Below, one piece after another: positions 33,331 through 44,624 of a stretch of DNA of 64,000 nt (the first letter of the stretch is position 1; each line of letters starts with the position of its first letter). This stretch comes from Isoetes taiwanensis (lineage: Eukaryota; Streptophyta; Lycopodiopsida; Isoetales; Isoetaceae): NCBI GenBank assembly GCA_021234155.1, contig JAJEKV010000005.1:7246216-7310215 (forward strand). Direction: 5' to 3'. The notes under the pieces were generated by a model. It searched no databases, was not told the origin of the DNA, and saw only the letters and a list, made by a program, of their open reading frames with translations. The translations under genes were made by a program, and so were the position numbers.

Positions 33331-36300
33331 GAATGTTGCCATTTAGATATAACATTGGAGTATTGATGCCCCATGAGTCATGGATGCTTGTGGAATGCCA
33401 CTAATGCAAGAGCTCCAGAACAAGCATAAGATAGCTTTTGTGTTGAACATTCATTTTTTGAATTTGTATAATACCAATTTCTGTAATACCATCTGCTTCC
33501 TTCTAGCTGGTGCCACCATCTTCATTTTCTTATGCTATTATTAATTTAGTGCTTCAATAGCCATAAACTAGAGCCAGTCATAATAAGAGCGAGAAATGAA
33601 ACAAATGAAGGGATAGCTTAGCTTGGTTTTAATTTTTGCTGCACAATGCTGAGTTATTTCCGAGTTTATCCAATACCATTTGTTTTCTTCTTACTGCGAA
33701 TGCAAGAGCAGAGATGAAGCTACAGCTTGAAGACATGTGAGAATAACTTTTATTTTTCATTTTTCTGTTGAAAATCCTTGCATGTGTAGGACTCTCCAAG
33801 TGGGACTAGCTCTATCTAGGCTACCATCTATTAGCCCCAAGTTGTAGCCTATTTGCAATCATGCAAATATCTCCAAGTTCATATGATATGCCGACTTCCA
33901 TGAGCTATTGCAAACTAAGTGGATAAAATGGTGATTTAGAATAAAGAAAAAATCATTTGGGACAAAGGAATATAATTTTTGAGAGACTAATGATTTTGCA
34001 ACAATATTAAATGATAAAAAGCAAAAATGTGATAGACATCAGAAAACTAAGTTGGGCATTGGGCAAGAATAAGACAAAAAAAGAAAAGAAAACAAGGTGC
34101 TGCACACGGAGGGTTGCCCTTCTGTGGCCTGAGGGTGTGTCTGCTTGGTTTTTATTTTGTTGTTTTTATGTTAAATAGCATTAACGACAGTTCCAAGACC
34201 TAGATATGACACCTTTAGGAATCATAGCCATATATGAGCATTGATGCAGCGGTGCGGTGCAATTTCTATGTTTTAAGTTTGGACCAGTGGATGGCCAAGA
34301 CCGAGAGTGCTAATCTGGAATTTCATTGATATGGTGTAAGAATGGTATCAATATGATGTAAGAATGCTTGAGTCATAACTTATTGCCTAGATGTGTTGTT
34401 GGATTCCAATAGCTTAAGTTTAAGACGTAATCACTTGCACAATCTCTAGCTTATAGTTAGAGGGAATGATGCAATACCCTTGCGAATTAAATTTCTAAGC
34501 ATGTTGAAATAGAACATGATATGTAAAGGGTTGTGCATGGGGAGTTAGTTAATGGGTCCATATATAATGTTCATAATCAATCTTATAGGCTTAAATGAAC
34601 ATAGAGTACGTATGAGAGCTAAAGTACAACATGGATGTTCAACCAAACTAGGACCGTGACATCTCGCCGAGAAAGGGAAGTGAAAAAAGAACCATGACAC
34701 TATGGAAACCAAAGCCATGAATCCAACAACCTGTAATATCATGTAGGTCCTCTCATATGTACATTGCTTAGAAAAAGGGCATATAAGGTTGTTGACATAA
34801 AGCTTGGATTACTAAAATTTGTTCTGATTCTTGTAACAATCATATTCCATATTAAAGAGCCGTTTGATTGTTAGAAAAGAAAGAAAACTAGCAGTAAGGC
34901 AGCTTGGAAATGGGTTGGGTTGGATGAAGGGTTGGCAGAGGGAGTGAATTATTTAAATGAAGAAAAAAACAATATTACTATGTTTGGCCCTTTACATTCT
35001 TTGTTTGTTACGAAGCTAGAGTGGACATAAGAAAGAGTATTAAATTAGTGCTTATTAGAATAGAAGGAAGAAGAGCGTCTTTTGCGTGGAAGTATTTGTA
35101 TGAAGTCAAGACATTATAGGTGGAAGCGCATTTTGTTCATGGTAGTGAAAAAGACAATACCTCGGGTCTAAGTCGAGGCGGCAAGTACTCAAGGTGATTG
35201 AAGGAGATTTTATATAGAAGCTATTTGATGTTTGTTGGGTTTTTGAAGTACTATAATATGCATAGTAATGTGCGTTAAAGAGTTTGCATTGTTGGTGTTA
35301 GGCATCAAATCTTGTTCAATTACTTGTTCAATTATTTAACGCCTCTGCATTTATAAATGGAGAAGTTTGGTAAAGTAGGCATTGCTTTTGAAAGTGCATG
35401 TATTAATTAGGAAAAAATGGCTTATGTCATTATCTCCAAAAATGGCTAGTTTAAAGCTTCCATGTAAAATGCCAAAAAAAAAAAAAAAAAAAAAAGGATT
35501 TATCACCGAAAGATCGTCATACAACCTAACAGATTCAGAGACGAAGAATCAATGTTGACCCCTGGAAACATTTACTTGTTTTGCATCTACTTCTGATTAT
35601 GAATGACGTCGCATATAGTAGTGTTCCACATCTCACGCGCAACATGCTAGTATACAGGGGCCTTCAAAAAGTATGACTTTGGAACTCTATTTATGTATTG
35701 CATGGAGGATATATCCATACATAAAAAAGTACTTGTTGCCATGGCATGCCACTTTACCCTTTAATTTCTTGGATCATTTGCTTGTTTTAACATGTATAAG
35801 TCTTGGACATAATCCATGTTTGTTACCGGCATACCTTCTTCCATAATCATGTGGGTTTTCTGCAGATTATATATCCTTCTCCACTTGCACACTATCAGAA
35901 AGATCGAGATGGTGCAACTAGATAATAATCTATATTTCAGTTTAAAGCTTCCAAACTTTAGCATACTAAGGCTAATCTTTCTTTCTCAAAATCTGCATGC
36001 CTGATAACAACATACACAGTGGAGTTTAGAATGATACTAGAATGGTGCAGCCATAACAAGACAAAAACGAGAGATATAGATAAAAATGACAATATAAACG
36101 CAGGCTTTCGATGCACTCTTTAGGAACAGATGTAGAAAACATGGCACAAAACGGCAAAGGCTAGAGATATCGACAAACTCGCCGCAGAGGTTGTATTGAT
36201 GATCTGAACAAATGTTTTCGATGCTAATAATCCTGGCTATGGGAGAAATCCAACATCTAGAAATAGGAAAAATTCTTCCAGTATTCTATTGCCCTGCGCT

Positions 36301-36721
36301 GATTCTATAGTGGGTTCTTTTCAAACTCCAAAAAGAACATATGGGTACTTGATCATTTGCTCAGGAACGAAAGAATTTGAATCTAAAATACCTTCTATTG
36401 AAGCTCCATGTAGTTCTGTTCTGAATATAAAAGGAGGTCACAGTCTTCATTTCTATAAAATTTGTCCATGCTACTGGCTTTATGAACCCATCAATAATTT
36501 GCAGAACAATTGAACACCTAGATTACCCAGCTTTATTTGCGCACAAATGATACTGCTTACCCATTTTTTTGTCAAATCAAGAGCAAGGACAGAATTTGCT
36601 TATCAAGGAAATGGGCAACTCCTTCTTATCTGGCCGAAATACATGCCTAACTGCATATGGATCTAATAAAGGAGTTTCTACGGCTTAAGCAAGAAAAAAA
36701 AGGGGAAAAAGACAGGCTTAC

Positions 36722-36838
36722 CTTGCTATGCGGATCTGCCCAGCCCAAAAAACTCCTCTGTTTCATGGATTCATCCAATACAGAGGGACCCAATTGATTC
36801 GATCTTGGCCTGCGCCCGTTTTTCCAAATGCAATCCCT
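36722..36838 (-). pseudogene. Exon-like fragment, unidentified, copy 1
   Basis: This is a 39-codon open stretch on the minus strand ending in ...LGWADPHSK at a good splice donor (AAG|GTAAGC). It is the tandem partner of 37525-37641. Here the codon that is ATG in the other copy reads AGG. Protein family not recognised. Confidence 0.3.
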
Positions 36839-37524
36839 TATCTCTTATCCGTCCCTAATCCGGTGCATCTCTTGAATAAAGCATATGCACTTTCTCCCAT
36901 TCTTTCCAAACTAGATAATAATCTATATTTCAGTTTAAAGCTTCCAATTTCAAGTACAAAGGCAAAGGCAATATAAACAACAATATAAACGACAATATAA
37001 AGGCAGGCTTTTAATGCACTCTTTAGGAACAGATGTAGGAAACATGGCACAAAAAGACAAAGGCTAGAGATATAGACAAACTCGCAGCAGAGGTTGTACT
37101 GATGATCTAAACAAATGTTTTCGATGCTAATAATCCTGGCTATGGGAGAAATCCAATCTCTAGAAATAGGAAAAATTCTTCCAGTATTCTATTGCCCTGC
37201 GCTGATTCTATAGTGGGTTCTTCTCAAACTCCAAAGAAAACATATGGGTAGCATTTGCTCAGGAAGGAAAGAATTTGAATCTAAAATACCTTCTATTGAA
37301 GCTCCATGTAGTTCTGTTCTGAATATAAAAGGAGGTCACAGTCTTCATTTGATGATACTGCTTACACATTTTTTTTGTTAAATCAAGAGCAAGGACAGAA
37401 TTTGCTTATCAAGGAAATGGGCGCTCCTTCTTATCTGGCCGAAATGCATCCCTAACTGCATATGGATCTAACAAAGGAGTTTCTACGGCTTAAGCAAGAA
37501 AAAAAAAAGGGAAGACAGGCTTAC

Positions 37525-37641
37525 CTTGCTATGCGGATCTGCCCAGCCCAAAAAACTACTCTGTTTCATGGATTCATCTAATACAGAGGGACCCAATTGA
37601 TTCGATCTTGGCCTGTGCCCGTTTTTCCAAATGCAATCCAT
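37525..37641 (-). pseudogene. Exon-like fragment, unidentified, copy 2
   Basis: The minus strand reads MDCIWKNG... through ...SFLGWADPHSK for 39 codons, then AAG|GTAAGC. An ATG start, an open frame and a consensus donor suggest the first coding exon of a gene picked up by the insert. No downstream exon could be identified. Confidence 0.35.
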
Positions 37642-39284
37642 GATCTCTTATCTGTCCCTAATCCGGTGCATCTCTTGAATAAAGCATACGCGCTTTCTCC
37701 CATTTTTTCCTTTGTGGGCTCCCGCTTTTCGACTCATTGTTTCTCTCATGCCGATGGCCTCCATGCATACTTCCGGTTAGTCGGTTTGCACAGCAGCCGC
37801 CCTACAACAGGGGCGACCGAGCATTTACAGCTTACAACAGGTTTTTAGCAGTTTTTGGTATATTCTAGACATATGCTAGTATATACTATGAATATACCAA
37901 AAACCCACATAAACAAGGGATTGCCCCCCTAGGGGCAACCCAAAAAAAGCTAATGACGAGATTGCAACCTAGAGCATTCACCTTTAGCATTCCATTCACT
38001 TAACATTCTATTGAGCATCCCTTTCGTCTTAGCATTCCATTCACCTCACCTACTGCGTCTGCAAAATCTAACTCTAAATTTCACACATCTAGGACCAATG
38101 CCTAGTAGATGGATGGACTAATGCCTGGTAGATGGATGGCCTGCCTTTGTTGAATGGTCAGAAAGATATATGATAACATCTCCAAGAATGACACATGCGG
38201 TTTGAGGAATTGGTTTAGACAAGTTCTTCGAAGGAGTATGTAACGTCAACTAAATATACAGACAAGTTCTTCAAAGAAGTATGTAACGTCAACTAAATAT
38301 ACCTTTGGGGAATGGTACAAGTGATTGAGGAACTGGTTCAAATAAGTACTCCAAAGACGTAATTGAACATCAACCAAATGCACCTCTAAATTTGGTCAGT
38401 AATGTTGCATAAATTTCAAGAGATATTCTAACCACTTGAGTCTCATAAACTTGAGCATATGACTTAGAATTGGACTCCAAATTTGGATACACTCGACGGC
38501 AGTGACCCCAAATTGGACAAACTTCGTTTGAACATCTTTTTATTTTTTAAAGTTTTAGAAAAGTCAGATGTATAACTACAGTGTCTCATAATGAAATTCT
38601 AATCAACGCAACCTGAAATGTTTTTGGTTCAGCCTTGAAAAAACAAAATTATAAAATACATTGTTGTCCATCATATGTTTTATCATTAGCACATTGTTGT
38701 TCTATTGTTGGATGCTTCCATTAGATTTGTTTCTTTATTTTTAGATATTTTCCAGTATAATTGTATTCCTTGCTTCCATAGAAGGCATTGCTGTCGATAT
38801 TGCATGTCTTATTATTGCTATAGGTAGCAATGGCAGGCACCTATTATCAATATGATAAGATCTTACATATATCACCATCACCATCAGACATCAATATCCT
38901 TTCTACCCCCCACCCGCCAAAAGTAAAATAATATTATGCCATAAATATCTAGATAACCAATATACTTTTCATTGATGACATTTACAGCAAAGGCCACTAG
39001 ACAACACATTCTTTTTTCTTTGCGCAATGCTTCTCTTGCATGCAGAGACATGTAGAATTAGATGCTCCACATGTAAATGACTTACACACATGCACTCACA
39101 AACCATAGCTCCATGCCACCCAACACCATGCACGTTAAAATACTTTAATACAATTTAAATTATGCACCTTCTATATAACATAACCCAGAGAGACGCAGGG
39201 TTTAAACATGATGGGGTCCGAATCCGATATGTAGGCATATTTTTTATAATTTTGAACACATTGCAAATTATTAAGGCTGTGGCT

Positions 39285-40968
39285 ATGCCTATGGCCAACG
39301 AAGCTCATGTTCTGCTCATTCCGGCACCAACTCCAAGCCACTCCAATCCAATGTTCTGCCTTGCCAAACGTCTTGCATCTTTAGGCGTGTTTGTCACTTT
39401 CATTGATTCTGGCGAAATGTACAGTGCAGAAGCAAGGATCAACATGATTCGTGTGCCTTCCGTTGGACCAGTTTTTTCCGACGATAGGTTACACAATTTT
39501 GTTGATCGCATGAATGCCCTGCAAGGACCTTGCGACCAAGCCGTTGGGCCCCTTTTCCAGCAGATTAATCCTCCTTGTTGCGTTATTGGGGATTATTTCC
39601 TGGCTTGGACTCAAGATTTGGCTAACAAATTTAGGGTTCCTCGTGTTGCCTTTTGGGCCGCTTCCGCCACAGCGGAACTCATGATATCTCACATGTCTTT
39701 GCTCGTTTCAGAAGGCTACATTCCAGTTGGTAAGCACAGGTCAAACCTAACTCTAGTTGTATCAGTTTTTTCTGCAAATGTTGTATCACAGTCAAATTTT
39801 ATAGTCTGTTTTGCGCTGCTATGTTATAAATTGTGATAGTGATAAGATCAGATCCTGTATATAAACGTAATGGCTCTATAGCTCTGTTTTGCATTTATCT
39901 AGTTACAAACATGATAAAGGAATATTTTCTTATTTCTAACTCTGTTTTGAATTAATTTGTTTAAAATAGTTCCAACAAGTTCTAGATTTAGTATCTTTGT
40001 GTTGAATAACTATTTGCAAATACCATCTATTTGCAGATAAAGTGAAGAATCGTGACAAAATATATCTCACTCCAACATTCTCAAAGCTGAATTTGAGGCC
40101 TGAGGATCTTCCAATGTGCTGGTATCATTACAATCCTCTTCAGGATTTTGTAATGAATATTTCAAACAGGCTTGCAGAGGCAAAATTCTTCCTGATATCA
40201 GGAATGGAAGAGATGGAGCATGAGAGCGTTGAAATAATGAGATCTATACGCCACAATAACTACTTGGCAATAGGACCATCGCTGCCTTTGAGATCTGCTA
40301 TTGCATATGAAGACCAAAACAGAGGGCTTTTCCAATGGTTAGATTGTAAGGCTCCTGATTCAGTGATATACATTTCATTTGGAAGCCATGTGACCATGTC
40401 TGTGGATCAAGTGAAAAATCTAGCTAAAGGATTGCAATCTTCAAGTATTCCTTTCGTTTCGGTATGTAGACGTGATCTTTCTCAAGGAGACTTGCTGGAG
40501 TTTCTTGAATCCTTTAAAAGTTCATCTAAAGAACAAGGTATTGTCATAACCTGGGCTCCTCAGTTGCAAGTTTTGAAGCATGCATGTGTAGGAGGTTTTC
40601 TGAGTCATTGTGGATGGAATTCCACCATGGAGAGCATATGCTCTGGGGTACCCATGCTATGTTGGCCTTTAGGCGCAGAGCAAAATGTGAATTGCAAGCA
40701 TATTGTGGAGAAATGGAAGGTTGGTCTAGGTTTAAATTATTCCCAAGGAAGATTGTTGGAATCGTTCGAGATTCGAGATGCAATCGAAGAGCTAATGAAG
40801 GGTCCAAAGAGAGAAGAACTGGCAAGAGAAGCTCTGAGGTTAAGTAAGGTGGTGGTAGGGTCTTTAGAGAATGGAGGTTCATCTGACCTTAACCTCAAAC
40901 GCTTCATCAAAGGTTTCCTCCATCAATGCACTCAAATTGCTCTAACTCATGTCTCACTCCCAATTTAA
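39285..40968 (+). CDS. Family 1 UDP-glycosyltransferase, copy 2
   Basis: Exon 1 is 39285-39729 (or from the ATG at 39291, which aligns with the start of copy 1), the intron 39730-40036 and exon 2 40037-40968, giving 458 or 456 residues. The frame is intact, and His17, Asp101 and the whole PSPG box are the same as in copy 1 (numbering from 39291). Few residues differ. The most striking is FVSVCRR instead of FVWVFRR at 286-292, which replaces a Trp normally conserved in plant UGTs. Others include LSQGDLLEF and a Ser to Phe change after LLE. The upstream frame stays open to 39162 but has no counterpart in copy 1 and is probably untranslated. Activity may be altered rather than lost. Confidence 0.92.
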
Positions 40969-41075
40969 GATCTATGCTAGCGGATATGGTATATTTCTTT
41001 TGCTTCTTTGCATTGGCCTCTCGATTCATTTCTTTTTTCTGTTCTTTAATCTGCTCCTTCGATCCCTTTTTGCAT

Positions 41076-41940
41076 CACAATTATCACAATTATCGTCTTT
41101 ATCAAGGGTTTATGGGTTTTGTTTTGAAGGTTGTACATGAGCCATTGATCTTCGGCATATCCTGGGCATCATGCTAAATCAACAGCCAACATTTTTTTTC
41201 AAAAAAAATCCCTTTGCCACTTTCTAAGGTCATTTTGAAGTACAGGGACGTTTAATTTCACCTTTCATTACATGACATTAAAATGAAGACATTTGCACAT
41301 CAGCACCATACACCTATTCTTATTGCAACAGAATAGATTACAACACAAGAAACCCAGAACATGCACGATTTTTAGACAGCATCTGAATACATTTCTCTAT
41401 ACAAATGACATTGGGATTTCAGGAACGGATGCACTTCATCAAATTATTTAACACGAAGCTAGTATATGATAATAGGAGAAAAATACATGAATAAATCCCG
41501 CTACACACAGTGCTAGAACTGATATGTTTTGGAGCGGCTCTGTCTTACTCTACAATCTTCAACTTTTCTCCTCGGTTCTAGTATTTGAAGTTCTCTGGTA
41601 TCAGGATATTGTTGTTTTCATGCGAGTCGCAGTGCAAGAATAGAAAATCACAAGAAAATTTGCCGAAAAAATTCCTACAATATATTAACTTGATAGGAAA
41701 ATTTCGATTCCAACCGGTTGGTTTATAGTGTTCCCCGGGAATTTGCCCAGCACCGACGTAAACTATGAAAATTACATATCAACGAGAGAATTAACAACTA
41801 AGAACCATATATAAAAGAATTGAGATCGCGAATTTTCAAAGAAGAAAATCATTTTATATTATGTTTTTTGTCATTATAGACAGTTGATATCAAACAAATG
41901 ATCTAGATAGGTCATTCTTTAACATCAGGAGGAAAACCAA
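41076..41940. other. Non-coding stretch after UGT copy 2
   Basis: Similarity to copy A ends near 41075. No reading frame or recognisable repeat follows. Confidence 0.4.
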
Positions 41941-41957
41941 TTTCAGCTACCATTCTT

Positions 41958-42590
41958 TCAATATGTTAATGATCCATCTCGATTTGCTCGATCTTCCTTG
42001 TACACCTCACTATATAACACATTTCTCAGGGATATCCTCTCTGACTTTTGCATTATATTTCTTGAGGGCAGCTTCACTATCTTTAGGTAACTGGCTGGAG
42101 TCATCTTCTTCGTCATCTTCTTCAGTATCCAAAACATGCATGAGGGGCCTATACTACATTCTTCTTGGTAGTAACTTTGAGAATTCTTGAGAAGCCCCAA
42201 CATCATGATCTTTAATCTCATTCATAGCTATGGACTCGTCAGGATTCACTTGTTGAGAACAATCAACAAGTGCCAGCATATTTTCTAGAATATTTATGAA
42301 AGATTCTAGCTCTTGAAACTGAAGATCAGTAGAAGCAACATTCCTTTCTAGAATGTTCATTCAATTCCTCATTTCTTCCAGCTTTTGGGCATCGCTTATA
42401 CCATCCAAGTTATTCAAAAGGTCTTCAATATCTGGTGAAAAATATACTTTGGGTAAAATTAATGTCAGGGGCACCTCCAAAAGTTTTTCCCGTCTCATAA
42501 ATTTATTCCTCTTTAATTTCCCTTTCATCAGGAGGCCTTCCAGCATTTCAAGAACTTCAAAGACACTCTAAAACACATCCTCTTATCATC
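41958..42590 (-). pseudogene. Decayed coiled-coil-like gene, unidentified
   Basis: The minus strand reads as one protein with breaks. A segment starting MLEGLLMKGKLKRNK (42546) runs to a TGA at 42361-42363, is followed in the same frame by MNILERNVASTDLQFQELES, and ends at 42154. Another frame then continues with LDTEEDDEEDDSSQLPKDSE and LKKYNAKVREDIPEK. Leu/Glu/Lys-rich heptads suggest coiled coil. The acidic run and two breaks point to a retrocopy or gene relic. I do not recognise the family. Confidence 0.45.
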
Positions 42591-42989
42591 GAAATCAAAA
42601 GCAATGCTCTTCTTTCCCTACACGCAACCTTAGAAAATGTATCCATAGAAAAGAAGTCGAGCACGCGTAGAAGTTGTTTCACAAGATAATAATCAAATGA
42701 TGTTTTCATCAAGGTTTGAAGATCAAATTACCTCTCATAGCCACCTAACTATATTTGAATTTGCCTGTGAACATAGTTCATAGTATTTCTTATTTCTAAT
42801 TATTTGTCTCTTCATCACCGGTCATTTGAATTGAAGGCAGTGGAATCCTCTTTGCTTGATGAGATAGTAGAGAACTGCAAATCCAATTTTGGTTGTTTAG
42901 GAATAACCCTAGCTTCTATTTTATTGATTATGATATATATGACAAAGTAGTGGAGTTCTTCTATAAATTTTAATATTCACAAAAACAGG

Positions 42990-43240
42990 CTACTCATAGG
43001 TTCTCATTGAAACTGCACTATTCCCTTGGTGGGTGACAAATCCAACACTTGGTGAATTCTGCTTCACAATGATAGGAAGAGCCAAATCGAAGGATAAAAA
43101 ACCAATGCCACTATGAACGTTTGGTTGCCACAATCTGGTTATTCTTATGGCAAATTTTCTGACACCTCTAGCTTCAAATTTTGAATAGTTAAAGGATCGA
43201 TAGGCCATGCTAAATTTTGCTCTACGGCTAGATAATAAAG
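42990..43240 (-). pseudogene. Open stretch resembling the C-terminus of an unidentified protein
   Basis: The minus strand reads FSMAYRSFNYSKFEARGVRK, then RLWQPNVHSGIGFLSFDLAL, ending in SMRTYE. The composition is protein-like, but nothing upstream continues it because repeat sequence begins at 43253. Confidence 0.3.
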
Positions 43241-43249
43241 CACATATAG

Positions 43250-43855
43250 GATTATGGGCTGCAACCTGAGCCAACGAGATAAACCTAGTGGTTTACCAGT
43301 AGTTGCTTATCTTATCGTACCTTCCCATGACTTTAAAACCTTAACCGATTTGTCTATGTTCCTAGGGGATTCACCTATATGTATTTTGGATATGGCATCT
43401 GCGTTCCTAGGGTTAGGCAGACCCCCTTATCATACACAGGAAACTGGCTTGATATACCATTATACTCCGTAAAATACAACTAGACAAGTGAAATAAATGG
43501 TAAATACCCCATATTTTAAGTACGAAAAAGGCAATAAAAAACCCCTTGGCATATACTCGATGGTTTATACGCATAACACAAGTGAATCCCCCTTGTCTAT
43601 GTTGGATGATCAGCGTGAAAAATTAATCTGCATCTTTTTTCTTTTCTGTTCTTGTAGCTTACTACTGAAGAACGATAATATCCTTTTCTTCTACATGTGT
43701 ACCGTACATGTGTACCATGAACCTCACAACCTTTGGGTTAATTGTGTATTTGAAACAAGAGGGCATCACCCTGTGGAACCTATCAAAACCACGTGCATAA
43801 ACGGGGGGGGGGGAGGAGGCATTTTTATTCTTTTTCATATGTATACAATAAAGGT
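43250..43855 (+). repeat. Unclassified dispersed repeat, copy 3
   Basis: It matches 28690-29260 closely, including the G-rich tract (43803-43819). It stops near 43855, earlier than the copy at 28690. Confidence 0.8.
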
Positions 43856-44592
43856 ATGCAAATCATCATATCAGAAATACACAACCAATCTTGGTTCATT
43901 TCAAAACCAAACTGGGATATTTCCAAAAAGGAAGGCTAAGAAGTGAAAGGTTAAAATGGCAGTACATTGGTCTACAATCATATGAAAACTTTGAAGCTGA
44001 GATCCTGACTATGAAGTGGTTCTTTACTCCCATGACTTTGAATGAGAATTATTCCAGGTAACCTGGTATTCGGCTTGGTGCAAAATGTTATTTTCTTGCA
44101 ATGGGAGCAAATATTTATGTCATGACCAAACTGCTTGTGAAAATCAGCACAGGCCAACAATAACGTCAAATGCATTTTGAGTGGTGATAGCTGCCCACAT
44201 TGTGAATGGAACATATTATTTTATAGGAACAATATGCGTTGAAATCTATTTATATGCTCGCGGTTCACACTATGGTTCACTTTTAAGAAGAGATTTTTTG
44301 AAGTTCCAGCAGGAAGAAAGAGGGCACCCCTCCTTTTCTTCTAATCTGTCACTCCATAATCGAATCTATCTGATCTGCTGTTAGCCAGGAATTACATTCT
44401 CGGATATGAAATTTGTACAAAGACTATTGATTTCTTGGTTCTTGGTCTGCTTCAAGAGGCGGACTCGTTGGTCCTCACACCACCAACGTAATATTTAGTT
44501 CTAATGCTTCAGGTAAGCATTAGGATCTTCTATAAAAATAGTGGAGATTAACAAGCAAGGCTCTTGCGGTGCTTTACCAAAAAGGGGAGGGG

Positions 44593-44624
<32 letters not shown>

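Larger units (their letters stand above)
35918..37715. repeat. Two tandem copies of a 0.8-1.0 kb unit
   Basis: Unit 1 (35918-36909) and unit 2 (36911-37715) share CTAGATAATAATCTATATTT, the GATGCACTCTTTAGGAACAG block and the exon-like block at the end. Unit 2 has an internal deletion of about 170 bp. Confidence 0.75.
34093..37945. mobile_element. 3.85-kb insert specific to duplication copy B
   Basis: Copy A reads straight through AAGAAAAGAAAAAAAAGCTAATG (17906 region), whereas here 3.85 kb interrupt that run. Near its left end is GGGTTGCCC (34113) and at its right end GGGCAACCC (37937-37945), a 9-bp inverted match. Close to the right end is a perfect 15-bp stem (37851-37865 and 37890-37904). 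It contains an A tract of 22 (35474-35495) and a two-copy tandem repeat with a gene-like exon. Transposon class is unknown; a deletion in copy A is the alternative. Confidence 0.55.
31330..41075 (+). repeat. Segmental duplication, copy B (contains UGT copy 2)
   Basis: It matches 15610-21075 from about 31790, with a partial extra tandem unit (31330-31785) at its left end and a 3.9-kb block (34093-37945) absent from copy A. Identity is high in introns and flanks as well as exons, so the event is recent. Confidence 0.9.

Noticed and set aside
39162-39284. Upstream extension of UGT copy 2 (about 40 extra N-terminal residues)
   Set aside because: The frame is open by chance. The equivalent region of copy 1 is not open, and the canonical UGT N-terminus begins at MANEAH.
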